A stretch of 64,000 nucleotides of DNA from Chitinophaga polysaccharea (GTDB lineage: Bacteria > Bacteroidota > Bacteroidia > Chitinophagales > Chitinophagaceae): the NCBI RefSeq assembly GCF_902150045.1, contig NZ_CABFVU010000002.1:918001-982000 (forward strand). Reading direction: 5' to 3'. Position numbers and translations under genes: made by a program. The stretch's first letter is position 1. Each line of letters opens with the position of its first letter. The notes beneath the pieces are model-generated. The model saw nothing but the letters and a program-made list of their open reading frames with translations, did not search any database and was not told where the DNA came from. Shown one piece after another: positions 54,305 through 63,542 of the stretch.

Positions 54305-54868
54305 ATGCATAACATAGAGCCATATTACAACTGGCGGCACCTGTACACCGCCGAAGAAGATGAGTATTCCCCGTTTTACGGAAGGGAATACAGTGAGTTT
54401 GAATATTCCAATTCGGTGTATAATTATTATATACATCCGCAATGGGATGAATTTGGCTCGCGTAACTTATACATGAAGATCCTTTTTACGGACTACCAGT
54501 TTAATTTTGTGATCATAGAATTACTGGGAGAATGGAATGATGCTATTGACAACGACATCATGACCATGAAGCGTAACATCATCGATACACTTATTGCGCA
54601 GGGCATTACAAAGTTTATTCTCATCACTGAAAATGTAATGAACTTTCATTCTTCTGATGATTGTTATTACGAAGAATGGTGGGAAGATATCCGCGATGAT
54701 GGCGGCTGGATCGTAAGTCTCAACATGCCTGTGCAAACGCGTGAGGAGTTTGAAAGAGCCCGCCTGCATTATTATGTGCACCTGCTGGACGACGATAAAT
54801 GGCGGACATATCAGCCTTTGCACCTGTTCAATATGGTGGATAACATCATGCTGAAACGGCTGGAATAA
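54305..54868 (+). CDS. hypothetical protein, Trp/Tyr/acid-rich
   Basis: 187 residues without signal or membrane segment. Strongly acidic and aromatic: YYNWRHLYTAEEDEYSPFYG at the start and CYYEEWWEDIRDD in the middle. The pattern of hydrophobic strand (FNFVIIELLGEW) and helix (MKRNIIDTLIAQGITKFILI) suggests a small alpha/beta fold. I do not recognise a family; it looks like a conserved Bacteroidota protein. It follows murQ by 29 bases, so it may be co-transcribed. Confidence 0.75.
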   Translation: MHNIEPYYNWRHLYTAEEDEYSPFYGREYSEFEYSNSVYNYYIHPQWDEFGSRNLYMKILFTDYQFNFVIIELLGEWNDAIDNDIMTMKRNIIDTLIAQGITKFILITENVMNFHSSDDCYYEEWWEDIRDDGGWIVSLNMPVQTREEFERARLHYYVHLLDDDKWRTYQPLHLFNMVDNIMLKRLE

Positions 54869-54975
54869 TATTAATTTTCATTACAAAATGAAAGATATTA
54901 TGCGTGTTATGATGATTATTAATTTATAATGCATGTAAATAATATAATATCTGTATTGAAACCTGATAAATATCA

Positions 54976-55006
54976 TTTGGTTTTTATTTTTCCTGCGTTA
55001 AATTTG
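54976..55006 (+). promoter_or_regulatory. promoter of the sdhCAB operon
   Basis: TTTG (54976-54979), exactly 19 bases, TAAATTTG (54999-55006): a textbook Bacteroidota promoter, 49 bases before the sdhC ATG. Confidence 0.8.
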
Positions 55007-55055
55007 CCCGACATTTCAAACATCTTTTTATACTAGGAAGCTTAGAATTTTACTT

Positions 55056-55739
55056 ATGAAGTGGTCACAGTTCTTTAATACCTCTATCGGTAAGAAGTTA
55101 TTGGTAGGTGCTACCGGCTTGTTTCTTTGCAGTTTTGTTATTGTACACCTGGCGGGTAATTTCCAGTTGCTGTACAACGACGAAGGCAAGGCCTTTAACG
55201 CATATGCTGCGTTTATGGGACATAACAGCCTGATTCAGTTTATTGCCTGGGGGCTGAAAATTGTGATCCTGCTGCACGCATTTATTGCGCTTCAGCTCAC
55301 GTTCAGCAACAGGGCCGCCCGTCCGGTGAAATATGCCGTGAACCCGGGTAATCAGACATCTTCCTGGTTCAGCCGTCAGATGGCCATCATGGGAAGTATC
55401 CTTCTCGTTTTCATCGTTATCCACCTGGTTAACTTCTGGGGAAAATTTCACTACACGGAAATGCCTACCCGTACTTATGAGGGCAGTATTGAACCGTTGA
55501 AAGATCTGTATGCCTTGTCTTATGAAACCTTTAAGAACGGCTGGCTGGTAGTATTGTATGTGATCGGTATGATCGGCCTGTCTTTCCACCTGATCCACGG
55601 TTTTAAAAGCGCCTGTCAGACCTTCGGTTTAAATCATAAAAAATACAACGGCCTTCTCAGCTTCATCGGTATATGGGTGTTTGGAATAGCCATCCCTGTT
55701 GGTTTTGCTATTATTCCCGTTGTAATCTATTTCAAATAA
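55056..55739 (+). CDS. sdhC: succinate dehydrogenase cytochrome b subunit
   Basis: 227 residues with about five membrane helices, the single-subunit (type B) anchor. Histidines for di-heme binding occur in helices: IVHLAGNF near residue 29, ILLHAFIAL near 71, VIHLVNFWGKFHY near 121 and LSFHLIHGFKSA near 177. It anchors SdhAB and passes electrons to menaquinone. Starts the sdhCAB operon; sdhA follows 19 bases on. Confidence 0.92.
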   Translation: MKWSQFFNTSIGKKLLVGATGLFLCSFVIVHLAGNFQLLYNDEGKAFNAYAAFMGHNSLIQFIAWGLKIVILLHAFIALQLTFSNRAARPVKYAVNPGNQTSSWFSRQMAIMGSILLVFIVIHLVNFWGKFHYTEMPTRTYEGSIEPLKDLYALSYETFKNGWLVVLYVIGMIGLSFHLIHGFKSACQTFGLNHKKYNGLLSFIGIWVFGIAIPVGFAIIPVVIYFK

Positions 55740-55758
55740 TTCTGTAAAGTAAGGATAT

Positions 55759-57732
55759 ATGTTGAACGCAAAAATTCCTGCCGGACCATTAAATTCCAAA
55801 TGGGAAGACTATAAAGGACATTGTAAGCTGGTGAATCCTGCCAATAAACGTAACCTGGAAGTGATCATCATTGGTACAGGTTTGGCCGGTGCATCAGCAG
55901 CAGCTTCGTTAGGTGAGTTAGGATATAAAGTAAAAGCATTCTGCTTTCAGGATAGTCCGCGCCGTGCACACAGTATTGCTGCCCAGGGTGGTATCAACGC
56001 GGCAAAGAATTATCAGAACGATGGTGACTCTGTTTTCCGTTTATTCTACGACACTGTAAAAGGTGGTGACTACCGCGCACGTGAAGCCAACGTACACCGT
56101 TTGGCGGAAGTAAGCGGTAATATTATAGATCAGTGCGTGGCACAGGGTGTTCCTTTTGCCCGTGAATATGGTGGCCTGTTAAGTAACCGTTCCTTCGGTG
56201 GTACACAGGTACAGCGTACTTTTTATGCAGCAGGCCAAACCGGCCAGCAGCTGTTGCTCGGCGCTTACTCTGCACTGGAACGCCAGGTGGCACTGGGTAA
56301 TGTGAAAATGTACAATCGCCACGAAATGCTCGACATCGTAAAAATTGATGGCAAGGCACGTGGTATCATTGCACGTAACCTGGTAACCGGTGAACTGGAA
56401 CGCCATTTCGGTCATGCTGTACTGATTTGCAGCGGTGGCTATGGCAACGTGTTCTACCTGTCTACCAACGCAATGGGCTCTAACGTAACAGCCGCCTGGA
56501 AAGCAACAAAGAATGGCGCTTATTTCGCTAACCCCTGCTTCACACAGATCCACCCTACCTGTATCCCCGTGTCAGGCGATCACCAGTCAAAACTGACCCT
56601 CATGTCAGAATCACTGCGTAACGATGGCCGTATCTGGGTGCCCAAAAAACAGAACGATACCCGCAAAGCCAGCGAAATTCCTGAAGAAGAAAGGGATTAT
56701 TACCTGGAAAGAAGATATCCTGCATTCGGTAACCTTGTTCCCCGCGACGTGGCTTCCCGTGCAGCAAAAGAAAGATGCGATGCCGGTTATGGCGTAGGTA
56801 CTTCCAAACAGGCAGTGTACCTCGACTTTGCCGCCGCGATCGAACGCTATGGCAACATTGAAGTGGGTAAACGCCAGATCACTAATGCTTCCAAAGAAGA
56901 GATCATTAAACTGGGTAAAGAAGTAGTAGCCGAAAAATATGGTAACCTGTTCGACATGTACGCCAAGATCACCGGTGAAAATCCCTACGAACTGCCCATG
57001 CGTATCTATCCTGCGGTACACTATACAATGGGTGGCCTTTGGGTAGATTATGAACTGGGAACCACTGTTCCCGGCCTGTATTCCCTGGGAGAAGCAAACT
57101 TCTCCGATCACGGCGCTAACCGCCTCGGAGCATCTGCACTGATGCAGGGCCTGGCCGATGGTTATTTCGTGATCCCTTACACTGTAGGTAATTACCTGGC
57201 AGATGAGATCCGCACAAAAGCAATCCCTACCGACCATCCTGCTTTCGTGGAAGCAGAAAATAAAGTAAGAGACACCATTAATAAACTGATGAGCATTAAA
57301 GGCTCTAAGTCTGTCGATTTCTTCCACAAAAAACTCGGTAAGATCATGTGGGATAAATGCGGTATGGCACGTAATGAACAGGGCCTGAAAGAAGCAATTG
57401 AAGAAATCAAAGCGCTGAGGGCAGAGTTCTGGAGAGATGTGCGTATTCCCGGTGAAGCGAACGAATTCAACCCTGAACTGGAAAAAGCCGGTCGTGTGGC
57501 CGACTTCCTGGAACTGGGCGAACTGATGTGCATCGACGCACTGAACCGCCGCGAATCCTGTGGTGGTCACTTCCGCGAAGAATCACAAACCGACGAAGGG
57601 GAAGCACAACGCGACGATGAAAACTTCAGCTATGTGGCTGCATGGGAATATAAAGGCGATGGCCAGTACGAACTGCACAAGGAACCACTGGAATTCGTTG
57701 AATGTAAACCAACACAGCGTAGCTATAAATAA
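55759..57732 (+). CDS. sdhA: succinate dehydrogenase/fumarate reductase flavoprotein subunit
   Basis: 657 residues. FAD motif EVIIIGTGLAGASAAASLGE (34-53), covalent FAD histidine H71 in RAHSIAAQGGINA, substrate residues in THP-like IHPTCIPVSGDH, and catalytic Arg in RDVASRAAKERCD. Type B Sdh of Bacteroidota, which may work in either direction. Complete; sdhB follows. Confidence 0.96.
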   Translation: MLNAKIPAGPLNSKWEDYKGHCKLVNPANKRNLEVIIIGTGLAGASAAASLGELGYKVKAFCFQDSPRRAHSIAAQGGINAAKNYQNDGDSVFRLFYDTVKGGDYRAREANVHRLAEVSGNIIDQCVAQGVPFAREYGGLLSNRSFGGTQVQRTFYAAGQTGQQLLLGAYSALERQVALGNVKMYNRHEMLDIVKIDGKARGIIARNLVTGELERHFGHAVLICSGGYGNVFYLSTNAMGSNVTAAWKATKNGAYFANPCFTQIHPTCIPVSGDHQSKLTLMSESLRNDGRIWVPKKQNDTRKASEIPEEERDYYLERRYPAFGNLVPRDVASRAAKERCDAGYGVGTSKQAVYLDFAAAIERYGNIEVGKRQITNASKEEIIKLGKEVVAEKYGNLFDMYAKITGENPYELPMRIYPAVHYTMGGLWVDYELGTTVPGLYSLGEANFSDHGANRLGASALMQGLADGYFVIPYTVGNYLADEIRTKAIPTDHPAFVEAENKVRDTINKLMSIKGSKSVDFFHKKLGKIMWDKCGMARNEQGLKEAIEEIKALRAEFWRDVRIPGEANEFNPELEKAGRVADFLELGELMCIDALNRRESCGGHFREESQTDEGEAQRDDENFSYVAAWEYKGDGQYELHKEPLEFVECKPTQRSYK

Positions 57733-57795
57733 TGGTTATTGGCGAACTGTTTAACGGTTAGCCAGGATTATAAATCAAATAATTGTCCAAGGTAT

Positions 57796-58560
57796 ATGGA
57801 ACATTATAACATGAACCTCACATTAAAAGTGTGGAGGCAGAAAAACAAAGATGATCAGGGTAGATTTGAAACGTTACAGGCAAAAAACATTTCTTCTGAA
57901 ATGTCGTTCCTGGAAATGTTTGATGTGGTGAATGAAGAGCTGATCAATGAAGGCAAGGAACCAATAGCATTTGACCACGATTGCCGCGAAGGGATCTGCG
58001 GTATGTGCTCCATGCACATCAACGGCCGTGCACATGGTCCGTGGAATGGTACTACTACCTGCCAGCTGCACATGCGCGCTTTCAAGGATGGCGATACCAT
58101 CACGGTAGAGCCCTGGAGAGCAGGAGCATTCCCCGTAATCAAAGATCTGACGGTAGACAGATCGGCGTTTGACCGTATCATTGAAGCGGGTGGTTATATT
58201 TCCGTGAATACAGGTAACGCACAGGATGCGAACTGTTTACCGGTAGATAAAAATAAAGCGGACCTGGCTTTTGCTGCAGCGGCCTGTATCGGTTGCGGCG
58301 CCTGCGTGGCAGCATGTAAGAACTCTTCTGCCATGCTGTTCGTATCTGCAAAAGTTTCCCAGCTGGCATTGCTGCCACAGGGCCAGCCTGAAAGGCAAAC
58401 CCGCGCACTCAACATGGTGGCGCAAATGGATAAGGAAGGCTTTGGCAGCTGTACCAATACCGGCGCCTGCGAAGCGGAATGTCCGAAAGAAATTTCCCTC
58501 ACCAATATCGCCCGCCTCAACAGGGAGTTTATTGCTGCAGGTTTTTCTTCTGAGAAATAA
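57796..58560 (+). CDS. sdhB: succinate dehydrogenase/fumarate reductase iron-sulfur subunit
   Basis: 254 residues from ATG 57796 (MEHYNMNLTLKVWRQ); the frame extends 19 codons upstream without homology, and ATG 57811 is also possible. [2Fe-2S] ligands in DCREGICGMCSM and the distal TTTCQL; [4Fe-4S]/[3Fe-4S] motifs CIGCGACVAACKN and CTNTGACEAECPKE. Passes electrons from SdhA to the cytochrome b. Palindromic element D begins 14 bases after its stop. Confidence 0.95.
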   Translation: MEHYNMNLTLKVWRQKNKDDQGRFETLQAKNISSEMSFLEMFDVVNEELINEGKEPIAFDHDCREGICGMCSMHINGRAHGPWNGTTTCQLHMRAFKDGDTITVEPWRAGAFPVIKDLTVDRSAFDRIIEAGGYISVNTGNAQDANCLPVDKNKADLAFAAAACIGCGACVAACKNSSAMLFVSAKVSQLALLPQGQPERQTRALNMVAQMDKEGFGSCTNTGACEAECPKEISLTNIARLNREFIAAGFSSEK

Positions 58561-58573
58561 ACGGATGTTTTCA

Positions 58574-58972
58574 GCGGATTTTGTCCTGGAACACTGATTC
58601 AGATGATTTCGCCGATTTTACTGATTTTATTTTTTGAATGATATATAAAGGAGATGGGAATGTTATGGCATTCCTATCTCCTTTCTTTTTTAGCGCGGGT
58701 GTTGTCTGACTCAGGATTATAATGATTTCGCTGATTACCCTGATTTTCACTTTTACTCTTGAATTTTAATAAGTATTAAGGGAGATATAAGCTGCTACAT
58801 TGCACATCTCCCTTAATATTCATCAATTCCAAAAAAATAATCAGCAAAATCATCATCATCCTGAAAAAGACAACGTTCGCGTATATCTCCTCAGATTATT
58901 ATAAAAAAACTAAAAAGTAAAATCAGGGTAATCAGCGAAATCATCATCATCCTGAGTCAGACAACACCCGCG
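58574..58972. repeat. composite intergenic palindromic element, copy D
   Basis: Modules in order: left arm 1 (58574-58636), hairpin 58648-58683 (AAGGAGATGGGAATG with its complement), left arm 2 (58694-58756), hairpin 58777-58818 (TTAAGGGAGATAT with partial complement), right arm 2 (58830-58880), a short spacer, right arm 1 (58908-58972). Left arm 2 and the outermost right arm share GGTGTTGTCTGACTCAGG, unlike the GGATTTTGTC of other arms, so they are partners. It fills the spacer between sdhB and the Gfo/Idh gene; 58973-59060 shows no other feature. Confidence 0.87.
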
Positions 58973-59060
58973 TTGAGCTCCGCTCATCCTTTCGACTTTA
59001 ACTTTCTAAATTTTTTTATTATTATGTGCTTTTTCCACGTAATGTAAAAACAGAAAACAT

Positions 59061-60446
59061 ATGTCAGAACAATCACGCAGAAAGTTTATCAAGCACATAG
59101 GCAGCACCGCCGCACTGCTTGGTATAGGTCAATTGGCCGCCATCGCCAAGGACCAGGAACATGTAGAGATATTACAGCCCGAAAAAAGGGTAACCCCCAA
59201 CGATAAAATCCGTATAGCCTGCGTAGGAATGGGTATTATGGGATTCGGGGATGTGGAAACGGCTATCAAAGTGCCGGGAGTGGAATTTGTAGGCGCGGCT
59301 GATCTGTATACTGGTCACCTTGAGAAAGTAAAAGAAGTGTTCGGTCCGCAGGTTTACACCACGCGCGACTACCGCGAATTGCTGAAACGGAAAGATATAG
59401 ACGCTATTATAGTAGCTACGCCCGATCACTGGCACGATACCATTGCCATTGCCGCTATGGAGGCAGGAAAGGCCGTTTACTGCGAAAAACCGATGGTACA
59501 GCAGATAGACGAAGGTCACAAGGTAATTGCCACACAACAACGTACCAAAGCCGTTTTCCAGGTAGGCAGCCAGCGCGTTAGCAGCGTGGCGCTGGCAGAA
59601 GCCCGTAAACGTTACCGGGCCGGTGAAATAGGACAGTTGAATGTAGTGGAAGCAAGGATGGACCGCCACAGCGCGCTCGGCGCCTGGCAGTATTCCATTC
59701 CACCGGATGCTTCACCGGCTACTGTAGACTTTGACACTTTCCTGAAAGATACCGCCAAACTGCCGTTTGACCCGGTACGTTTTTTCCGCTGGCGTAACTA
59801 CCGCGCCTACGGTACCGGCATTCCAGGTGACCTGTTTGTGCACCTGATCTCCGGCCTGCATTTTATTACGGGATCACTCGGGCCTACCTCCATTTACGCC
59901 AGCGGCAACCTGGTGCAATGGAAAGATGGCCGCGATGTGCCGGATGTGGTAGTAGCTATTTTTGATTACCCGGAAACAAAAGAACATCCTGCTTTCCAGA
60001 TGACGCTCCGCGTGAATTTTGCCGATGGCAGCGGCGGTGGGGAATACACCCGTTTTATCGGGACCGAAGGCGTACTGGAACTGGGCTGGAACGACTTCAA
60101 AATCAAAAAACATAAGCTGCCGGAAGCACCGGGCTATGGGGGCTGGGATACCTACAACACATTTACCAAACAACAACAGGCGCAATATGTGCAGGAGTAT
60201 AACGCAAAATATCCCGCAGATAAACGGAATACGGTAGAAACATCCAGCGCTTTTGCCGCTCCCAAAGGGTACGACGACCGCCTGGACCACTTTACCAACT
60301 TCTTTGAATCCATGCGTTCCGGCAAACCCGTGGTGGAAGATGCGGTATTTGGCCTCCGCGCCGCCGGCCCTGCCCTCGTAACCAATGAAAGCTACTTCAG
60401 CAAAAAACTGATTAACTGGGACCCGGTGAATATGAAAATAGTGTAG
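59061..60446 (+). CDS. Gfo/Idh/MocA family oxidoreductase, Tat-exported
   Basis: 461 residues. Twin-arginine signal QSRRKFIKHIGS (residues 4-15) and hydrophobic TAALLGIGQLAAIA. The NAD domain has ACVGMGIMGFGDVE, with the family EKP motif in VYCEKPMVQ (Lys as catalytic residue) and VATPDHWHDTIA. The C-terminal alpha/beta domain includes GIPGDLFVHLISGLHFI. Secreted relatives act on sugars or inositols, some as glycosidases using bound NAD. Substrate unknown. Confidence 0.9.
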   Translation: MSEQSRRKFIKHIGSTAALLGIGQLAAIAKDQEHVEILQPEKRVTPNDKIRIACVGMGIMGFGDVETAIKVPGVEFVGAADLYTGHLEKVKEVFGPQVYTTRDYRELLKRKDIDAIIVATPDHWHDTIAIAAMEAGKAVYCEKPMVQQIDEGHKVIATQQRTKAVFQVGSQRVSSVALAEARKRYRAGEIGQLNVVEARMDRHSALGAWQYSIPPDASPATVDFDTFLKDTAKLPFDPVRFFRWRNYRAYGTGIPGDLFVHLISGLHFITGSLGPTSIYASGNLVQWKDGRDVPDVVVAIFDYPETKEHPAFQMTLRVNFADGSGGGEYTRFIGTEGVLELGWNDFKIKKHKLPEAPGYGGWDTYNTFTKQQQAQYVQEYNAKYPADKRNTVETSSAFAAPKGYDDRLDHFTNFFESMRSGKPVVEDAVFGLRAAGPALVTNESYFSKKLINWDPVNMKIV

Positions 60447-60505
60447 GGAGAATTCGTAATTTGTATTGCTTTTGAGTTAAACCATACTATTTAAATCTAT
60501 CTCCT

Positions 60506-62638
60506 ATGTTTAAAAACTTCCAGGGTAATTGTTGGTTGCTTTTGGGAATGGTGCTTTTGTCTTGTAATGAAAAGAAAAAAACTATGAATGACCAGGTTGA
60601 TGTAAAACCTCCTGTAGCAGAGAAGATAGCTAAAGAGCTCAGTATCCACGGCGACAAACGGATAGATAATTATTACTGGATGAATAACCGGGAAGATCCG
60701 AAAGTACTGGCCTGGCTGAATGCAGAGAACGCGTATCTCGACACCATCCTTTCTCCCGAAAAAAAACTCCGTGAAAAACTCTTCACCGAGATGAAGTCCA
60801 GGATCAAGGAAACAGACATGAGTGTACCCTATCTTAAGAACGGGTATTATTATTACACCCGTTACGAGGAAGGGAAGGAGTACCCTGTGCATTGCCGCAA
60901 AAAAGGCAGCCTGGAAGCGCCCGAAGAAGTGATCCTGAATGTGAATGAGCTGGCAGCAGGTCACGCCTATTGCCAGGTAGCCGGGTTGAGTGTAAGCCCC
61001 GATACGAAACTGCTCGCTTACGGGATAGATACGGTAAGTCGCCGGCGTTATACTATCCGGATCAAGAACCTGGAAACAAACGAGCTTCTTGCAGACGAGA
61101 TCCATGAAACCACCGCCGGCAGCACCTGGGCCAGTGATAATAAAACCCTTTTCTATTCCCGCAAAGATACCGTTACCCTCAGGGCCGATCGTATTATGCG
61201 GCACTCACTGGGTGTGGCTGCTGATAAGGAAGTGTATCATGAGGCGGATGAAACATTTGATGTAGCTGTTTCCAAAACGAAATCGGGCAAATATATTATC
61301 ATCAACAGCGAAAGCACCTTGTCGTCCGAAAGTCGCATCCTGGATGCCTCCAAACCTAATGATGCATTCCGCATTTTCCATCCGCGGGAAAAGGATATGC
61401 TGTATCATGTGGACCATCGCGATGATAAATTCTATATCACCACTAACTGGAACGCTCTTAACTTCCGGCTAATGGAAACCCCGCTGGATAAAACTTCCAG
61501 GCAAAACTGGAAAGAGCTCATTCCCAACCGCAGCGATGTGCTGCTGGAAGGCGTGGAGCTGTTTAAAGAGTTTACCGTATTGGAAGAAAGAAAAGGCGGC
61601 CTGACACAGATCCGCATCATCAATGATAAAACCCATACCGAAAAATACCTGCCATTTTCAGAAACGGCTTATACCGCATCTGTAAGCAGTAACCCGGAAA
61701 TGGACAGTAAGGAACTGCGGTATAATTATACTTCCATGATCACACCCAACTCGGTGTATGATTACAATATGGAAACAGGGACCAGTGAATTGAAACGTCA
61801 GCAGGAAGTGCTGGGCGGTTATGATCCCAAAGATTATGCAACAGAGAGATTATTTGCCACTGCTTCGGATGGTACCAAAATACCGGTGTCGATAGTGTAT
61901 AAGAAAACCTTTGAAAAAAATGGCAAAGGACCGTTGTTGTTGTATGGCTATGGCTCCTATGGCAACAGCATGGATGCCACATTCAGCTCCACCCGGTTAA
62001 GTTTGCTGGACCGTGGTTTTGCCTTTGCCATTGCGCATGTACGCGGCGGTCAGGAAATGGGCCGTCAATGGTATGAAGATGGCAAAATGTTTAAGAAGAA
62101 AAATACGTTCACTGATTTTATAGCCGTTGCAAAATTCCTGGTACAGCAGCACTACACAGATTCTGTACATCTTTACGCAATGGGTGGAAGCGCCGGCGGC
62201 CTGTTGATGGGCGCTGTTGCCAATATGGAGCCAGCCTTGTTTAACGGCATTGTGGCGCAGGTTCCTTTTGTGGATGTGGTTACCACCATGCTCGATGAAA
62301 GTATTCCGCTTACTACCGGTGAGTTTGATGAATGGGGCAATCCAAAGAACAAGGATTCATATGATTACATGAAGTCCTACTCCCCTTATGATAACGTAGA
62401 GCGTAAAGCTTATCCCAATATGCTGGTCACTACCGGTTTACACGATTCCCAGGTACAATACTGGGAGCCGGCCAAATGGGTAGCGAAATTAAGGGAGCTG
62501 AAAACAGATCATCATTTACTGCTGCTGCATACTAATATGGAAGCCGGCCATGGCGGCGCTTCGGGGAGGTTTAAGTCGCTGGAAGAAGTGGCGCTGGAAT
62601 ATTCCTTCCTGTTGAAGCTGGAAGGGAAAGAAAAATAG
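60506..62638 (+). CDS. prolyl oligopeptidase family (S9A), oligopeptidase B-like lipoprotein
   Basis: 710 residues. Lipobox MVLLSCNEK (Cys20) suggests membrane anchoring, unlike cytoplasmic oligopeptidase B. N-terminal seven-blade propeller (about 70-410; DNYYWMNNREDPKVLAWL at its start), C-terminal alpha/beta-hydrolase with Ser562 (MGGSAGGLLMG), Asp647 (GLHDSQVQY) and His682 (EAGHGGASGRF). The triad is complete. Cleaves short peptides, in PtrB after basic residues. Convergent with murI across a strong shared terminator. Confidence 0.92.
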   Translation: MFKNFQGNCWLLLGMVLLSCNEKKKTMNDQVDVKPPVAEKIAKELSIHGDKRIDNYYWMNNREDPKVLAWLNAENAYLDTILSPEKKLREKLFTEMKSRIKETDMSVPYLKNGYYYYTRYEEGKEYPVHCRKKGSLEAPEEVILNVNELAAGHAYCQVAGLSVSPDTKLLAYGIDTVSRRRYTIRIKNLETNELLADEIHETTAGSTWASDNKTLFYSRKDTVTLRADRIMRHSLGVAADKEVYHEADETFDVAVSKTKSGKYIIINSESTLSSESRILDASKPNDAFRIFHPREKDMLYHVDHRDDKFYITTNWNALNFRLMETPLDKTSRQNWKELIPNRSDVLLEGVELFKEFTVLEERKGGLTQIRIINDKTHTEKYLPFSETAYTASVSSNPEMDSKELRYNYTSMITPNSVYDYNMETGTSELKRQQEVLGGYDPKDYATERLFATASDGTKIPVSIVYKKTFEKNGKGPLLLYGYGSYGNSMDATFSSTRLSLLDRGFAFAIAHVRGGQEMGRQWYEDGKMFKKKNTFTDFIAVAKFLVQQHYTDSVHLYAMGGSAGGLLMGAVANMEPALFNGIVAQVPFVDVVTTMLDESIPLTTGEFDEWGNPKNKDSYDYMKSYSPYDNVERKAYPNMLVTTGLHDSQVQYWEPAKWVAKLRELKTDHHLLLLHTNMEAGHGGASGRFKSLEEVALEYSFLLKLEGKEK

Positions 62639-62679
62639 TAAAATGAAGCTTAAACGACTGCCGGCCTTCATCAGGTATC

Positions 62680-62727
62680 AAATAAAAAGAGGGTGTATCG
62701 AAAATACGATACACCCTCTTTTTATTT
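62680..62727. terminator. bidirectional terminator overlapping the murI stop codon
   Basis: A perfect 21-bp stem (62680-62700 with 62707-62727) around a 6-base loop, core GAGGGTGTATCG. The A-rich base on one side and T-rich on the other serve both strands. The murI stop codon (62722-62724) lies inside the stem. Confidence 0.92.
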
Positions 62728-63540
62728 GGTGAGCATCTTTGATGAAGCCACTGTTTTACCGTAAAAGATCTCCGCCATCTTATCAAAAATTCCGGGATCG
62801 TCGGTGGTATAAAAACTACGCTGTTGCTGTTTACTCAACCTGATTTCCATTTCAGGGTGCCGTTTCAGGTAATCTTTCAGGCTGTGCGCCACGATTTTAC
62901 CCTGTGATAAAACAGTGATACCTCCCGGTAAAAACTGTTTGATCTTTTTCATCAGCAGCGGGTAGTGAGTACAGCCAAGTACAAGGGTATCGATGCCTGG
63001 TGAGGCCAACAATATTCTGTCCAGGTATTCTTTTACAAAGTAGTCCGCCCCTTCACTTTCATGTTCATTGTTTTCAATCAGCGGCACCCACATCGGGCAG
63101 GCCAGCTGATGTGTTTTTACATGTGGAAAAAACTTCTGGATTTCCAGCGGGTACGATTCAGACGATACTGTACCGTTGGTGGCCAGTATGCCTACTTCAC
63201 CGGTTTGCGTGATGGTGCCTACCATTTCGGAAGTAGGGCGGATCACGCCCAATACCCGGTTATCGGGAGCAATATGCGGCAGGTCTTTCTGTTGGATAGT
63301 GCGCAGTGCTTTCGCGGAGGCAGTGTTGCAGGCCAGTATTACCAGCGGGCATCCCATTTCAAACAGCTTTTGCACGCACTCCAGCGTGTAGGTGTGAATG
63401 GTATCAAAGCCGCGGTTGCCGTAAGGCGCGCGGGCATTGTCTCCCAGATAAATATAGTCGTACTGCGGTAGCTCCGCCACAATTTCCCTGAGTACGGTCA
63501 AACCGCCATAGCCGGAGTCGAATATGCCTATCGGGCCCAT
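62722..63540 (-). CDS. murI: glutamate racemase
   Basis: 272 residues. Catalytic cysteines C71 (LACNTASA) and C190 (VLGCTHYPLL) and the N-terminal IGIFDSGYGGLTVL with Asp8 are intact. Supplies D-glutamate for peptidoglycan. Two bases separate its start from the stop of the carbonic anhydrase gene upstream, so they form one unit. Normal length. Confidence 0.96.
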   Translation of the reverse strand: MGPIGIFDSGYGGLTVLREIVAELPQYDYIYLGDNARAPYGNRGFDTIHTYTLECVQKLFEMGCPLVILACNTASAKALRTIQQKDLPHIAPDNRVLGVIRPTSEMVGTITQTGEVGILATNGTVSSESYPLEIQKFFPHVKTHQLACPMWVPLIENNEHESEGADYFVKEYLDRILLASPGIDTLVLGCTHYPLLMKKIKQFLPGGITVLSQGKIVAHSLKDYLKRHPEMEIRLSKQQQRSFYTTDDPGIFDKMAEIFYGKTVASSKMLTK

Positions 63541-63542
63541 GT

